This document shows positions 16,764 through 26,222 of a stretch of 52,339 nt of DNA, one piece after another. Origin of the DNA: Chitinophagales bacterium. Lineage in GTDB: Bacteria; Bacteroidota; Bacteroidia; Chitinophagales; Chitinophagaceae. Both the position numbers and the translations under genes were made by a program. A model generated the notes under the pieces. That model was not told the DNA's origin. It made no database searches and saw nothing but the letters and a program-made list of their open reading frames with translations. Numbering within the stretch: the first letter of the stretch is position 1; every line of letters begins with the position of its first letter. The stretch is from positions 1 through 52,339 of the forward strand of contig JAURIR010000007.1 in the NCBI GenBank assembly GCA_030832645.1. Reading direction: 5' to 3'.

Positions 16764-18227
16764 ATGAAAAGAAGTATTGTGATGGCCGCTCTTTTGATGG
16801 CATTCGGCCTCCATCCACTGTTTGCACAAAAGAAAAAACCAATTGTTGCACCGGAAGAAGGGTTGAAGACAACTGTAAATCAAGATATTCAATCAAAGTA
16901 CGATCAATATAAAAATATCGCACTCCAAATATGGAATCATGCTGAATTGGGTTACAAAGAAGTAAAGAGCTCCGCCTTGTTGCAGGAGACCTTGAAGAAG
17001 GAAGGTTTTTCAGTGGAGGCAGGTGTGGCGGAAATACCCACTGCTTTTGTTGCCACTTATGGATCAGGCCAGCCCGTAATTGGAATTTTGGCAGAGTTTG
17101 ATGCATTACCAGGATTGGCGCAGGAAGCAGTTCCGGAAAAAAAGATCATTGCAGGAAAAGCAGGCGGCCATGGCTGCGGACATCACTTGTTTGGTACCGC
17201 TTCTGTAGCAGCAGGAATTGAAATCAAAAAATTGATCGAACAGAAAAAATTCAACGGAACCATCAAAGTATATGGATGTCCTGCAGAAGAAGGTGGATCC
17301 GGAAAAGTTTACATGGTGCGTGCCGGATTGTTTAATAATGTTGATGCTGTCATTCATTGGCATCCAGGAAACGAGAACGGCGTAACCATGACGAGTGCAT
17401 TGGCAAACAGTTCTGCAAAATTTAGATTCTACGGACTCTCTGCCCATGCTGCAGCATCACCGGAAAACGGACGTTCGTCGTTGGATGCAGTTGAATCAAT
17501 GGACTATATGGTAAACTTAATGAGAGAACATATTCCACAAGAAACCAGGATTCATTACGTGATCACCAGTGGAGGAAAAGCACCGAATGTAGTGCCCGAT
17601 TATGCGGAGGTATATTATTATGTACGTCATCCAAAACGCGATCAGGTAAAACAAATTTTTGAACGGGTTGTAACGGCAGCCAAGGCGGCTGCTTTGGGTA
17701 CCGAAACAAAAATGGAATACGAAGTCATCGGCGGTACACACGATCTGTTGCTGAATAGAACTTTGGCAGAAGCCATGCAAAAGAATTTGGAAAATGTAGG
17801 AGGAGTAAAGTATACTCCAGAGGAAAAAGCGTTTGCAGAAAAAATACAGAGCTCTTTTACTTTCAAGTTTCCTGCGGTTGAGGAAGCAGAAAAAGTAAAG
17901 CCGTTGAAGATAGATTCCGATGCTGGTGGAGGTTCTACCGATGTAGGCGATGTTAGCTATGCAGTTCCTACCGTAGGATTGAGAGCTGCAGCATGGGCGC
18001 CCGGTACACCGGCGCACAGCTGGCAAGCAGTTGCATGCGGAGGAACAGAAATAGGTACCAAAGGAATGATGGTAGCTGCAAAGACCATGGCAATGACTGC
18101 CATTGATCTTTTCATGAAACCCGTTCTCATTCAACAAGCAAAAGAAGAATTCATCAAACAAAAAGGTGATTATAAGTACGAAGCACTTTTAGGAAATAGA
18201 AAACCTGCATTGAATTACAGAGACTGA
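16764..18227 (+). CDS. Exported M20-family amidohydrolase (AbgB-like)
   Basis: 487 residues with a signal peptide (about 1-22, LFAQ/K). Metal ligands and catalytic residues of the M20 amidohydrolase/AbgB type are visible: EFDALPG (111-117), GGHGCGHH (134-141), PAEEGGSGK (173-181), His198/His200 in IHWHPG, and a C-terminal AWAPGTPAHSWQ with the last His. Family members hydrolyse aminoacyl or p-aminobenzoyl-glutamate type amide bonds. Relatives such as AbgB are cytoplasmic, so the clear signal peptide is notable. The DPP4-like gene follows 14 bases later, so the two probably act together on peptides in the periplasm. Confidence 0.92.
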   Translation: MKRSIVMAALLMAFGLHPLFAQKKKPIVAPEEGLKTTVNQDIQSKYDQYKNIALQIWNHAELGYKEVKSSALLQETLKKEGFSVEAGVAEIPTAFVATYGSGQPVIGILAEFDALPGLAQEAVPEKKIIAGKAGGHGCGHHLFGTASVAAGIEIKKLIEQKKFNGTIKVYGCPAEEGGSGKVYMVRAGLFNNVDAVIHWHPGNENGVTMTSALANSSAKFRFYGLSAHAAASPENGRSSLDAVESMDYMVNLMREHIPQETRIHYVITSGGKAPNVVPDYAEVYYYVRHPKRDQVKQIFERVVTAAKAAALGTETKMEYEVIGGTHDLLLNRTLAEAMQKNLENVGGVKYTPEEKAFAEKIQSSFTFKFPAVEEAEKVKPLKIDSDAGGGSTDVGDVSYAVPTVGLRAAAWAPGTPAHSWQAVACGGTEIGTKGMMVAAKTMAMTAIDLFMKPVLIQQAKEEFIKQKGDYKYEALLGNRKPALNYRD

Positions 18228-18241
18228 TTTAAAAGAAATCC

Positions 18242-20389
18242 ATGAAAAGAATTACACTGGTTGCATTATTGATTTCAACTATTGCTTTTGGGCAGAAGAA
18301 ATCGCTCACAGAGAACCAAATGATCAAAGGAGAGCGTATACCAAATCTCATTCAATCATTACCACAAGTAGTGGGTTGGGTAGACGACGAACATGTGTTG
18401 ATGAGCAAAAGAGAAAACGGCGATACGGCTACCAGTTATTTATTAGTGGATGCAAAGACCGGAAAAATAACCCCTTCCGATAAAAGTGTTCTTACCAAAG
18501 AACCCAGTGAGCCGATCAGTATTCTATCCAGAAATAACGATTTGTTTTTACTAGTGGATGGAAAAGAATCCAAGCAACTCACCCAGTCGACAGATCCAGA
18601 AATCAACCCCACCCTATCCCCCGATAAAAAATGGGTTGCCTTTACAAGAAAGAACGATTTGTATACAATTGAGCTTTCCTCTGGAAAAGAGAACAGATTG
18701 ACCAAAGATGGAAGCGATTTGATCTTGAACGGGTATGCAAGTTGGGTATATTTTGAAGAAATATTTGGAAGGCCAAGCAGGTACAGATCTTTTTGGTGGA
18801 GCCCCGACAGCAAATCGATTTGCTTCATGCGTATGGACGATACCCATGTTCCACTCTTTCCTATTGTAGGAGAAACAGGACAACACGGATATGTTGAAAA
18901 CACCCGTTACCCAAAATCAGGTGACAACAATCCTACCGTAAAAGTTGGTATCATCAATACAGAAGGCAGCTCGATGGTATGGGCAGATTTCAATGAAAAA
19001 GACGATCAGTATTTTGGAATGCCCTATTGGATGCCCAATGCATCGAGTGTGTTAGTACAATGGATGAACAGAGGTCAGGATACACTCATCATCTATGCAG
19101 TCAATCCGATGGATGGAACCAAAAAAGAATTTTACAAAGAAATTCAGAAGACCTGGGTAGAGCTCGACGACATGGGATCAAGAATTCATTTTCTTCCATC
19201 CAACAAGGGAATGATTATAAAAAGCGATAAAGACGGATGGGAACAATTGTACTGGCACAATGCAGACGGAAGTTTGAAAAATCAAATCACTTCTGGCCCT
19301 AATTGGAGTACCAATATTGAATGGATTGATACATTGAAGAATATTGTATACTTCACTTCCAGACAGCAGAATTCTGTACGTACAGATTTTTACAAAGTGG
19401 GAATGGATGGAAAAAATCAAACAAGATTAACCTTCGGTGATTTTACACATAGCATCAACCTGTCACCCAAGGGAAGTTATTTCATAACAAAATATTCCAA
19501 TGCCACATCACCCGATCAACTTGCGTTGGTTAGCAACAAAGGGAAACTGATTACGGAATTAGGAAGCAGTATGGGCAATGCATTCAATGATTATAGTTTA
19601 GCAAAAACAGAAATCATTCGCATTCCATCAGAAGACGGCCTGTTTCAACTTCCAATTCGTATTACATGGCCAATGAATTTTGATCCATCAAAAAAATATC
19701 CTGTGATGATCAATATTTATGGTGGTCCGAATGCAGGCACCGTAAGAGATGGTTGGCAATTCAGTCCACTCGCACAGTGGTGGGCACATCAAGGACTCAT
19801 CCAAGTTTCGATGGACCACAGAGCCAGTGGTCATTTTGGAAAGAATGGCGTGAACTACATGCACAGAAGTTTGGGCAACTGGGAACTGAAAGATTGGATC
19901 ACCATTGTAAAATGGTTGAGAAACAACGGGGCTGATTCTACAAGAGTTGGTATTGCAGGATTCAGTTACGGCGGATACATGACAAGTTTAGCACTCACGA
20001 AAGGTGCGGGATATTTTACGCATGGCTTGGCAGGTGGAAGTGTAACGGATTGGCATTTGTACGACAGTCATTATACAGAACGCTACATGGATACACCCAA
20101 AGAGAATCCCCAAGGATATGCGGCGGGTTCCATCATGCAATACGTAGACAATTACAAAGGATTGTTACGCATTTATCATGGAACCATGGACGATAATGTG
20201 CACATGCAAAACAGTTTGCAATTGGTTCGAAAACTACAAGACGCCAAAAAACATTTTGAGTTCATGGTCTATCCAGGCGGAAGACACGGTTGGGGTGGAA
20301 ATCAATCTGCTCACTCAACTAACGAAAACAACATGTTCATTTACAAGAACTTGTTGAACAAGGAGATGCCAAGCGCATTGTATAGATAA
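18242..20389 (+). CDS. Dipeptidyl peptidase IV-like serine peptidase (S9)
   Basis: 715 residues with a signal peptide (about 1-18). An N-terminal eight-bladed DPPIV propeller (about 40-460) is followed by the alpha/beta hydrolase domain. The catalytic Ser575 is in GFSYGGYM, the Asp in GTMDDNVH (D650/D651) and His682 in GGRHGWGG. The Glu pair that binds the substrate N-terminus in DPP4 is present (E172-E173 in YFEEIFGR), so it should release N-terminal dipeptides, typically X-Pro or X-Ala. It is probably co-transcribed with the M20 amidohydrolase. Its 3' flank carries a GTCAAC-type hairpin. Confidence 0.94.
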   Translation: MKRITLVALLISTIAFGQKKSLTENQMIKGERIPNLIQSLPQVVGWVDDEHVLMSKRENGDTATSYLLVDAKTGKITPSDKSVLTKEPSEPISILSRNNDLFLLVDGKESKQLTQSTDPEINPTLSPDKKWVAFTRKNDLYTIELSSGKENRLTKDGSDLILNGYASWVYFEEIFGRPSRYRSFWWSPDSKSICFMRMDDTHVPLFPIVGETGQHGYVENTRYPKSGDNNPTVKVGIINTEGSSMVWADFNEKDDQYFGMPYWMPNASSVLVQWMNRGQDTLIIYAVNPMDGTKKEFYKEIQKTWVELDDMGSRIHFLPSNKGMIIKSDKDGWEQLYWHNADGSLKNQITSGPNWSTNIEWIDTLKNIVYFTSRQQNSVRTDFYKVGMDGKNQTRLTFGDFTHSINLSPKGSYFITKYSNATSPDQLALVSNKGKLITELGSSMGNAFNDYSLAKTEIIRIPSEDGLFQLPIRITWPMNFDPSKKYPVMINIYGGPNAGTVRDGWQFSPLAQWWAHQGLIQVSMDHRASGHFGKNGVNYMHRSLGNWELKDWITIVKWLRNNGADSTRVGIAGFSYGGYMTSLALTKGAGYFTHGLAGGSVTDWHLYDSHYTERYMDTPKENPQGYAAGSIMQYVDNYKGLLRIYHGTMDDNVHMQNSLQLVRKLQDAKKHFEFMVYPGGRHGWGGNQSAHSTNENNMFIYKNLLNKEMPSALYR

Positions 20390-20392
20390 ACA

Positions 20393-20482
20393 GAGGGTCA
20401 ACTGTTGACCGTTGACCCTCGACAGTTGTGCGTTTTAGGTTGAAAAATGTTTTAACTTGATAACAGTCAACCGTTAACGGTT
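20393..20482. repeat. Pair of GTCAAC-type palindromic elements after the DPP4-like gene
   Basis: The gap 20390-20510 holds two related palindromes. The first is a perfect 10-bp stem, GAGGGTCAAC (20393-20402) with GTTGACCCTC (20411-20420), starting 3 bases after the stop. The second is the 14-base palindrome AACCGTTAACGGTT (20469-20482). The same GTCAAC/GTTGAC words recur at 33197-33223 and 36819-36846. The first could end transcription or protect the 3' end of the peptidase mRNA, but lacks a T tract. Between the second palindrome and the next ATG lies an A/C-rich stretch of AACCC-like repeats. Confidence 0.75.
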
Positions 20483-20510
20483 AACCCAAAACTCAAAACC
20501 CAAAACCCTT

Positions 20511-22313
20511 ATGACACCTACAAGATTATTCGATTGCTTAGACTGGCAATTGCAACAAGCACCTAAGGTGGATATGTTTGCTGCCAAAGAAAACGGAGCT
20601 TGGAAAAAATACAGCACACAGGAAGTACGCCAAATCGTAGACAGTTTGAGTATGGGCCTCCTGCATGCAGGTGTTGGCTATCAGGATGGAACGGTTGAAG
20701 GCAGAGATAAAATTGCAGTACTGAGCAATAATCGTCCAGAGTGGCTGACATTGGACCTTGCGGTTCAACAAACAGGTGCAGTGTTGACTCCGATCTACCC
20801 TACTATCAGTCCGAATGAATTGGAATTCATTTTCAACGATGCTTCCATTAAAATAGTATTTGTAAGCGATCAGGAACTATATAACAAAGTAAAATCCATA
20901 CGTTCCAATACCCCATCTGTTCAGGCCGTCTATTCATTTGATGCATTGGAAGGTGTATTGCATTGGAAACAGCTGCTTCTCAGTGGAACAGATGAAGATC
21001 TTTCCAAATTAAAAAAAATAAAGGATGCGATACGACCAGAAGAATTGGCAACCATCCTCTACACTTCCGGTACAACGGGCTTTCCAAAGGGAGTGATGTT
21101 GAGTCATAAAAATATCATGGAGAATGTATTGAACGTGGAAGAAATTGTTTCCGCCGTTGCAAATTCCAGCGATCGATGCCTGAGTTTCTTACCATTGAAT
21201 CACATCTTTGAGAGAATGGTCAGTTACATCTACATGTACATTGGCGTATCGATTTATTATGCCGAGAGTATTGATACAGTTGGAGATAACTTAAAAGAGG
21301 TAAAACCTACTTTATTCACAACAGTGCCACGACTCTTAGAGAAAGTCTATGAAAAAATCATGGCAAAAGGAAGAGAACTCACCGGCATCAAGAAAAATCT
21401 TTTCTTCTGGGCAGTGGGTGTTGCCAATAAATATGAACTGAATAAAAATCAGGGACCCATTTATAATCTACAATTGGCGATTGCGAATAAATTGATCTTC
21501 TCGAAATGGAGAGAGGCATTGGGCGGAAACGTAAAGGCAATTGTTACGGGTGCAGCAGCCTGCCAGGTAAGATTACTCAGAATTTTCACTGCAGCAAAAA
21601 TTGTAGTGATGGAAGGATACGGACTCACCGAAACTTCTCCTGTAATTACAGTGAACAGGTTTCAGGCAAGTGGCAGAAAATTTGGAACTGTTGGACAACG
21701 TATTGATCATGTTGAAGTGAAATTAGCAGAGGACGGAGAAATTTGTTGCAGAGGCACCAACGTGATGATGGGGTATTACAAACGACCGGATTTAACCGCA
21801 GAATGCATCGATCAAGACAATTGGTTCCACACAGGTGATATCGGCACATGGGTTGAAGGAGACTTTCTAAAAATAACAGATAGAAAGAAAGAAATCTTTA
21901 AAACCAGCGGAGGAAAATATGTAGCGCCACAACCCATTGAAAATAAAATGAAAGAATCTCCTTTCATTGAACAGATGATGGTGGTGGGGCCAGAAAGAAA
22001 ATTCACAGCTGCATTGATTGTGCCTGCTTTTGCACAGTTAAAAAGCTGGTGCGAGAAAAATGGTATCCCGCACGATTCTAACGACACCATGATTCGCCAT
22101 CCCAAAGTTCTGGAGCACTACAAATCGATTGTAGATAAATTCAATGTGATCTTCAACCACATCGAACAAGTGAAAAAATTTGAGTTGCTCAATGCAGAAT
22201 GGACCATTGACGGAGGCGAATTAACCCCCACGTTGAAATTGAAACGAAAAGTGATTACTGAGAAATATGCAGATGCTATTGAGCGCATCTATGCCGAGGA
22301 TCAGCAATACTAA
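20511..22313 (+). CDS. Long-chain fatty acid-CoA ligase (AMP-forming, FAA1-like)
   Basis: 600 residues. ATP-dependent activation of fatty acids to acyl-CoA for degradation or phospholipid synthesis. Adenylate-forming motifs: P-loop YTSGTTGFPKG (about 183-193), GYGLTETSP, WFHTGDIG and DRKKEIFKTSGGKYVAPQPIE, with the catalytic lysine in the last at about 464. The length and the motif following the P-loop (VMLSHKN) fit the COG1022/FAA1 group common in Bacteroidota. The C-terminal region 'LTPTLKLKRKVI' is also typical. Substrate chain length cannot be read directly. It overlaps the convergent DUF1015 gene by 4 bases. Confidence 0.94.
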   Translation: MTPTRLFDCLDWQLQQAPKVDMFAAKENGAWKKYSTQEVRQIVDSLSMGLLHAGVGYQDGTVEGRDKIAVLSNNRPEWLTLDLAVQQTGAVLTPIYPTISPNELEFIFNDASIKIVFVSDQELYNKVKSIRSNTPSVQAVYSFDALEGVLHWKQLLLSGTDEDLSKLKKIKDAIRPEELATILYTSGTTGFPKGVMLSHKNIMENVLNVEEIVSAVANSSDRCLSFLPLNHIFERMVSYIYMYIGVSIYYAESIDTVGDNLKEVKPTLFTTVPRLLEKVYEKIMAKGRELTGIKKNLFFWAVGVANKYELNKNQGPIYNLQLAIANKLIFSKWREALGGNVKAIVTGAAACQVRLLRIFTAAKIVVMEGYGLTETSPVITVNRFQASGRKFGTVGQRIDHVEVKLAEDGEICCRGTNVMMGYYKRPDLTAECIDQDNWFHTGDIGTWVEGDFLKITDRKKEIFKTSGGKYVAPQPIENKMKESPFIEQMMVVGPERKFTAALIVPAFAQLKSWCEKNGIPHDSNDTMIRHPKVLEHYKSIVDKFNVIFNHIEQVKKFELLNAEWTIDGGELTPTLKLKRKVITEKYADAIERIYAEDQQY

Positions 22314-23536
22314 ATCAAGTGTGTTAAGAGTCCGTCTCGTAGCTTAGGTTCGAACCAAGTACTCTTGGGAGGCATGACATTTCCACTGTCTGCAATATCG
22401 AACAACTGCTCAATGCTCACAGGATAGAAACTGAAAGCAACTTTCATTTCTCCACTGTCAACACGCTTTTCCAATTCTTTCAATCCTCTGATGCCGCCAA
22501 CAAAATCAATTCGTTTATCGGTTCGTTGATCGTTTATATCCAATAATTTTTCTAACACATTATTGGAAAGGATGGTAACATCCAATACTCCGATCGGATC
22601 TTCGGTATAGGTTCCTTCAAGAGCCGTCAGGTGGTACCATTTTTTATTCAAGTAAACGCCAAACTCATGTATGCCCGAAGGTTCAACAGGTATATCGTAG
22701 TGTGAAATAGAAAAATCATCTTGCAACGCGCTGAGAAATTCTCCTTCCGTCATTCCACCCAGCTCCTTCACCACTCGATTATAAGGAAGAATCTTCAATT
22801 CATTTGCCGGGAACAAGGTAGTTAGGAATTTACCTGCTTCGGGGCCTGCTTTCGAACCCAATGCTTTTCGAACTTTTGCTGCGCTTGCTGCACGGTGATG
22901 ACCATCAGCGATATAAGTGCAAGGGATTTGCTGTTGAAAAGTGTCGGTTATGTTTCTGATAGTTGCATCATCGTTCACCACCCAAATACGATGTGTGATG
23001 CCATCATCTGCGATGAAATCATATTGAGGGGCCTGCGTCTTTTTCCATTGAGAAATGATCTCATCAATGGTAGCATTATTTCGATACGCAAGAAAAACAT
23101 TTCCTGTTTGGGCTCCCGTACTACTGATATGTTGAATACGGTCTTGCTCTTTTTCCGGACGGGTAAATTCATGTTTCTTGATAACGTCGTTCTCGTAATC
23201 ATCCACAGAAGAACAGCATACCAGTCCTGTTTGACTTCTGCCATTCATCACCAGCTCGTATATATAATAACATTCTTTTTCTTCTTTGAATAAAACACCG
23301 CTCGATAACATCGCTTCCAAATTCAATCGGGCCTTTTCGTATACAGATGCATCGTATATGCTTAGATCCAGCGGCATATCAATTTCCGACTTGGTAACAT
23401 GGAGAAAAGAATAAGGATTGGTTGCGGCGGCTTTACGAGCTTCATCGCTTGATAATACATCGTAAGGAGGTGCCCCAACCTGTTGCGCTAACGATGCCTG
23501 AGGTCTAACTGCTTTGAAAGGAAAAATAATTGCCAT
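22310..23536 (-). CDS. DUF1015 family protein
   Basis: 408 residues. Starts with the family's typical FPFKAVRP...GAPPYDVLS segment and has IADGHHRAASA (209-219) with the conserved Asp-Gly-His-His-Arg. The fold and conserved residues suggest an enzyme or nucleotide-binding protein with ParB/serine-kinase-like features, but the function is not established to my knowledge. It follows serC by 9 bases on the same strand; from memory DUF1015 genes often sit with serC and serA in Bacteroidetes, which suggests a role in serine or phosphoserine metabolism (inference). No serA lies between them here. Confidence 0.9.
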   Translation of the reverse strand: MAIIFPFKAVRPQASLAQQVGAPPYDVLSSDEARKAAATNPYSFLHVTKSEIDMPLDLSIYDASVYEKARLNLEAMLSSGVLFKEEKECYYIYELVMNGRSQTGLVCCSSVDDYENDVIKKHEFTRPEKEQDRIQHISSTGAQTGNVFLAYRNNATIDEIISQWKKTQAPQYDFIADDGITHRIWVVNDDATIRNITDTFQQQIPCTYIADGHHRAASAAKVRKALGSKAGPEAGKFLTTLFPANELKILPYNRVVKELGGMTEGEFLSALQDDFSISHYDIPVEPSGIHEFGVYLNKKWYHLTALEGTYTEDPIGVLDVTILSNNVLEKLLDINDQRTDKRIDFVGGIRGLKELEKRVDSGEMKVAFSFYPVSIEQLFDIADSGNVMPPKSTWFEPKLRDGLLTHLI

Positions 23537-23545
23537 GTGTATACT

Positions 23546-24613
23546 CTATGCGTATTTATTACCAAAGTCTTTTATCAAATCTACGAGTGATGTAACGCTG
23601 CTAAGCGGAAGTGCATTGTACATGGAAACCCGAAATCCACCCACGCTGCGATGTCCTTTTACTCCAACCATGTTTTCTTCGTTGCAGCGATCTAGAAATT
23701 TTTTCTCCAACATTTCGTTTTGCATAGTGAAGACAGCATTCATTTTACTTCTATCTTCCTTTGGTACCGGCAATTGAAAAATTGGGAACGATTCCAATGT
23801 GTCGTACAAAACGGCTGCCTTTTGGTTATTGATTTTTTCAATTGCTGCCACTCCACCTAATTGCTTGAGCCATCTCAAGGTGAGCAAACAAACATAAATG
23901 GCAAATACGGGAGGGGTGTTCAACATGGAACCATTCGAAACATGCTGTTTATAATCCATCATCGATGGAACCGATGAAGAAGATTTTTCTAAAAATTTTT
24001 TATCGATGATCACAAGATTTACTCCAGCGGCACCAATATTCTTTTGTGCTCCTGCGTAAATAAATGAAAACTTGTTGAAGTCCATTTCACGACTCAAAAT
24101 ATCACTGCTCATATCCGCTACCAGGGGCATTGAAAGAGCAGGAATGGAATGCATCTGTGTTCCTTCGATGGTGTTATTCGTAGTGTAATGAAAGTAGACT
24201 GATTCGTGAGGCACTGCATAATCCTTGGGGATATAAGAGTAATTTTTATCTTTTGAAGTTGCCACTACATCTACTTGCCCATATCGCTTTGCTTCTTTGA
24301 TTGCCTTTGTTCCCCAAACTCCTCCGTCTAAATATGCAGCCTTTTTATCTTTCGTCAAATAATTCATGGGCAACTGAAAGAATTGTGTGGAAGCTCCTCC
24401 GTGCAGGAAAATCACTTCTTTGTTCGCATCCAATTGCATCAGTTCTTTTACCAGTGAGACGGCTTCGTTGAGCACCTCTTCAAACAATGGAGTTCGGTGT
24501 CCTATTTCTAAAATTGATAAACCAGTATTGTTGAAATTGAGGACAGCCCGACTGGCTTCTTCAAAAACGCTTGAGGGTAAAATACTTGGACCAGCATTAA
24601 AATTATGTATCAT
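23546..24613 (-). CDS. serC: Phosphoserine aminotransferase
   Basis: 355 residues from the ATG at 24613; the frame is open further upstream into the next gene, but the protein family starts at MIHNFNAGPS. PLP-dependent class V aminotransferase converting 3-phosphohydroxypyruvate to phosphoserine (and often acting in pyridoxine synthesis). Seen: NFNAGPSILP, EIGHRTPLF, HGGASTQF (71-78), DMSSDILSR and the PLP lysine Lys191 in YAGAQKNIG, then GHRSVGGFRVSMYNALPL. Length matches the family (about 360). Likely followed by DUF1015 in one transcript. Confidence 0.95.
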   Translation of the reverse strand: MIHNFNAGPSILPSSVFEEASRAVLNFNNTGLSILEIGHRTPLFEEVLNEAVSLVKELMQLDANKEVIFLHGGASTQFFQLPMNYLTKDKKAAYLDGGVWGTKAIKEAKRYGQVDVVATSKDKNYSYIPKDYAVPHESVYFHYTTNNTIEGTQMHSIPALSMPLVADMSSDILSREMDFNKFSFIYAGAQKNIGAAGVNLVIIDKKFLEKSSSSVPSMMDYKQHVSNGSMLNTPPVFAIYVCLLTLRWLKQLGGVAAIEKINNQKAAVLYDTLESFPIFQLPVPKEDRSKMNAVFTMQNEMLEKKFLDRCNEENMVGVKGHRSVGGFRVSMYNALPLSSVTSLVDLIKDFGNKYA

Positions 24614-24657
24614 ATATTCTTGCGCTAGAAAGCCTTTCAAAACTGTGGCGAAGATAC

Positions 24658-25554
24658 TTATTTTGAGTCGGAGATAAGAGAAAGATTGGGTTGCCCAGCA
24701 TCTACCCAGGCTGTATACCAAAAAGATGCAATAGCATAGGTTGCTTCTCTCATTCTTCGTTCCACCATACCTTCCAGCGCTTGGTGATACATGGAAGCAT
24801 ATGAAGCAGTATAGACTTTTTCAAAGCGTCCGTTTCGCTTTTCGTAAGAAAAAATATTTTTACCTTCCTGGGCCTCGCTAAGTTTTTTCTCGAAGGCTAG
24901 CACTGTGTCTACAGCAGCTGCACTTTCATACACCCTGTCCCATATAAATAATAAAGGTTGTGGCAAATACCGAGCCTTATCGATAAACATATCATACTGC
25001 GAAGCTGCATACAGTTCCGGTAACCTGCTTTCCCAAAATCCATGTATCCCGTGCTGATTGGTCAATTGTCCATTGTGATTACTGCTGGCATGAAGCGGCA
25101 CGTGTGCGTCTCCTATATAATGACCAATATCAGCCGAAGCTTTTAAAATTTCTTCTCGGTTGCGTTCAACAAACGCTTTCGTCAACTTCGTTTTCATGAT
25201 GGAAATCCACCAAGGCACTGTTCCATGCATGTTCAATGTATCTTCAGAAAATAGCTCAACTGCGTCCTGCCATTGCTTGGGCAAGTGTATTTTATTTTGT
25301 TCTGTGTAGTGATCCAGATCGATATAATGTCTATGAGCTTCTTCAGGCAGGATGTACCTTCGTTTATCTGCATCTACCGCATGTTCAGACAGATAATGAA
25401 TATGTTTTTTATAGAAAGGAAGCATCCCATCAGGAAGCAAAAAAATAGCGTGAAAATTAATAAACCGGTGTGCAAAGAAACCCCAGCTATACGTACCCAT
25501 TGGAACTCCAAACGAAATCAACACCATCCAACCCTTCACTATCCAACCCTTCAT
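24658..25554 (-). CDS. Zinc-dependent phospholipase C / S1-P1 nuclease-like protein
   Basis: 298 residues from the ATG at 25554 (the frame is open to a TTG at 25566). The signal peptide ends before YSWGFFAHR; in this fold the Trp (W24) after cleavage is the first zinc ligand. Further ligand motifs are HYIGDAHVPLHA and HGIHGFWESRLPE, plus His/Asp-rich segments near 50-85. The fold is shared by PLC-type phospholipases and S1 nucleases, and Bacteroidota members are usually annotated as zinc-dependent phospholipase C family. Oddity: the signal peptide has a 15-bp tandem duplication encoding KGWIV-KGWMV. It sits 12 bases after the DUF502 stop. Confidence 0.82.
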   Translation of the reverse strand: MKGWIVKGWMVLISFGVPMGTYSWGFFAHRFINFHAIFLLPDGMLPFYKKHIHYLSEHAVDADKRRYILPEEAHRHYIDLDHYTEQNKIHLPKQWQDAVELFSEDTLNMHGTVPWWISIMKTKLTKAFVERNREEILKASADIGHYIGDAHVPLHASSNHNGQLTNQHGIHGFWESRLPELYAASQYDMFIDKARYLPQPLLFIWDRVYESAAAVDTVLAFEKKLSEAQEGKNIFSYEKRNGRFEKVYTASYASMYHQALEGMVERRMREATYAIASFWYTAWVDAGQPNLSLISDSK

Positions 25555-25566
25555 GTATGTATTCAA

Positions 25567-26199
25567 TTATGAAACTTCCCCATCGCCTAATGCTGTAACA
25601 CCGCCCGACACCACAAACTTCATGGCATCTGCAGACTTCATATCGTCTAACAGTTTGATACGGTCTTTCTTTACCATATAGGTGACGCCGGAAAAAGCAT
25701 AAGAATGTGGAACATAGACGCAATAGTAATCTGTCAGTCCAAATTGAGTGAGATCGGATTGTGTAATAAATCCAATACGCCATACCTCCTTATCATCTAC
25801 CGAAACCAATACTGCCTTGTTGAATTTCCTTTTATTTCCAGCAAAGGCTTCCAAAAAATCTTTTACTGTTGTATAGATGAGTTTAATACCTGGAGTCTTC
25901 TCTAAAATTCTATCAAACAGATCCACTAAACGGGATACTATGAAATTGGAGGAGAGGTAGCCGACAAAAAATACAATCAATACAACGGTCAAGAATCCCA
26001 GTCCGGGTATTTCCTCCGGATTACCTTGGGGATCCAATTTGACCATATCCGGAAACAGTGTACGCAACAAATTGGGTAGGATGCCATCTACAAAATTGAA
26101 AAGGGAAATAACCGCCCAGGCAGTTATTACAATTGGGGCCAAGATGATCAATCCTTGAAAAAAATAGTAGATCAATTTACCTGGTGTGAAACTTTTCAT
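25567..26199 (-). CDS. DUF502 membrane protein
   Basis: 210 residues from the ATG at 26199, chosen because the upstream TTG lies inside the promoter. Two N-terminal transmembrane segments (about 10-33 and 67-90) flank a loop with DGILPNLLRTLFPD, then a cytoplasmic domain with TPGIKLIYTTVKDFLEAF and the family motif VYVPHSYAFSGVTYMV. DUF502 proteins are widespread and poorly understood. The gene is the promoter-proximal member of a minus-strand group with the phospholipase-like gene, serC and DUF1015. Confidence 0.9.
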   Translation of the reverse strand: MKSFTPGKLIYYFFQGLIILAPIVITAWAVISLFNFVDGILPNLLRTLFPDMVKLDPQGNPEEIPGLGFLTVVLIVFFVGYLSSNFIVSRLVDLFDRILEKTPGIKLIYTTVKDFLEAFAGNKRKFNKAVLVSVDDKEVWRIGFITQSDLTQFGLTDYYCVYVPHSYAFSGVTYMVKKDRIKLLDDMKSADAMKFVVSGGVTALGDGEVS

Positions 26200-26214
26200 G
26201 TAGGTTGCTTTGAA

Positions 26215-26222
26215 CAAATATA
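26215..26222 (-). promoter_or_regulatory. Probable -7 box for the DUF502 gene
   Basis: TATATTTG (minus strand) matches TAnnTTTG and leaves a leader of about 10 bases before the ATG at 26199. The TTG at 26217 falls inside the box, so translation cannot start there. Confidence 0.6.

Noticed and set aside
17517-18161. Minus-strand frame of about 214 codons opposite the M20 gene
   Set aside because: Shadow of a high-confidence gene; no start signal and no domain.
24614-24721. N-terminal extension of serC
   Set aside because: The family starts at NFNAGPS; the extra 36 codons lie in the neighbouring gene and are not similar to SerC.
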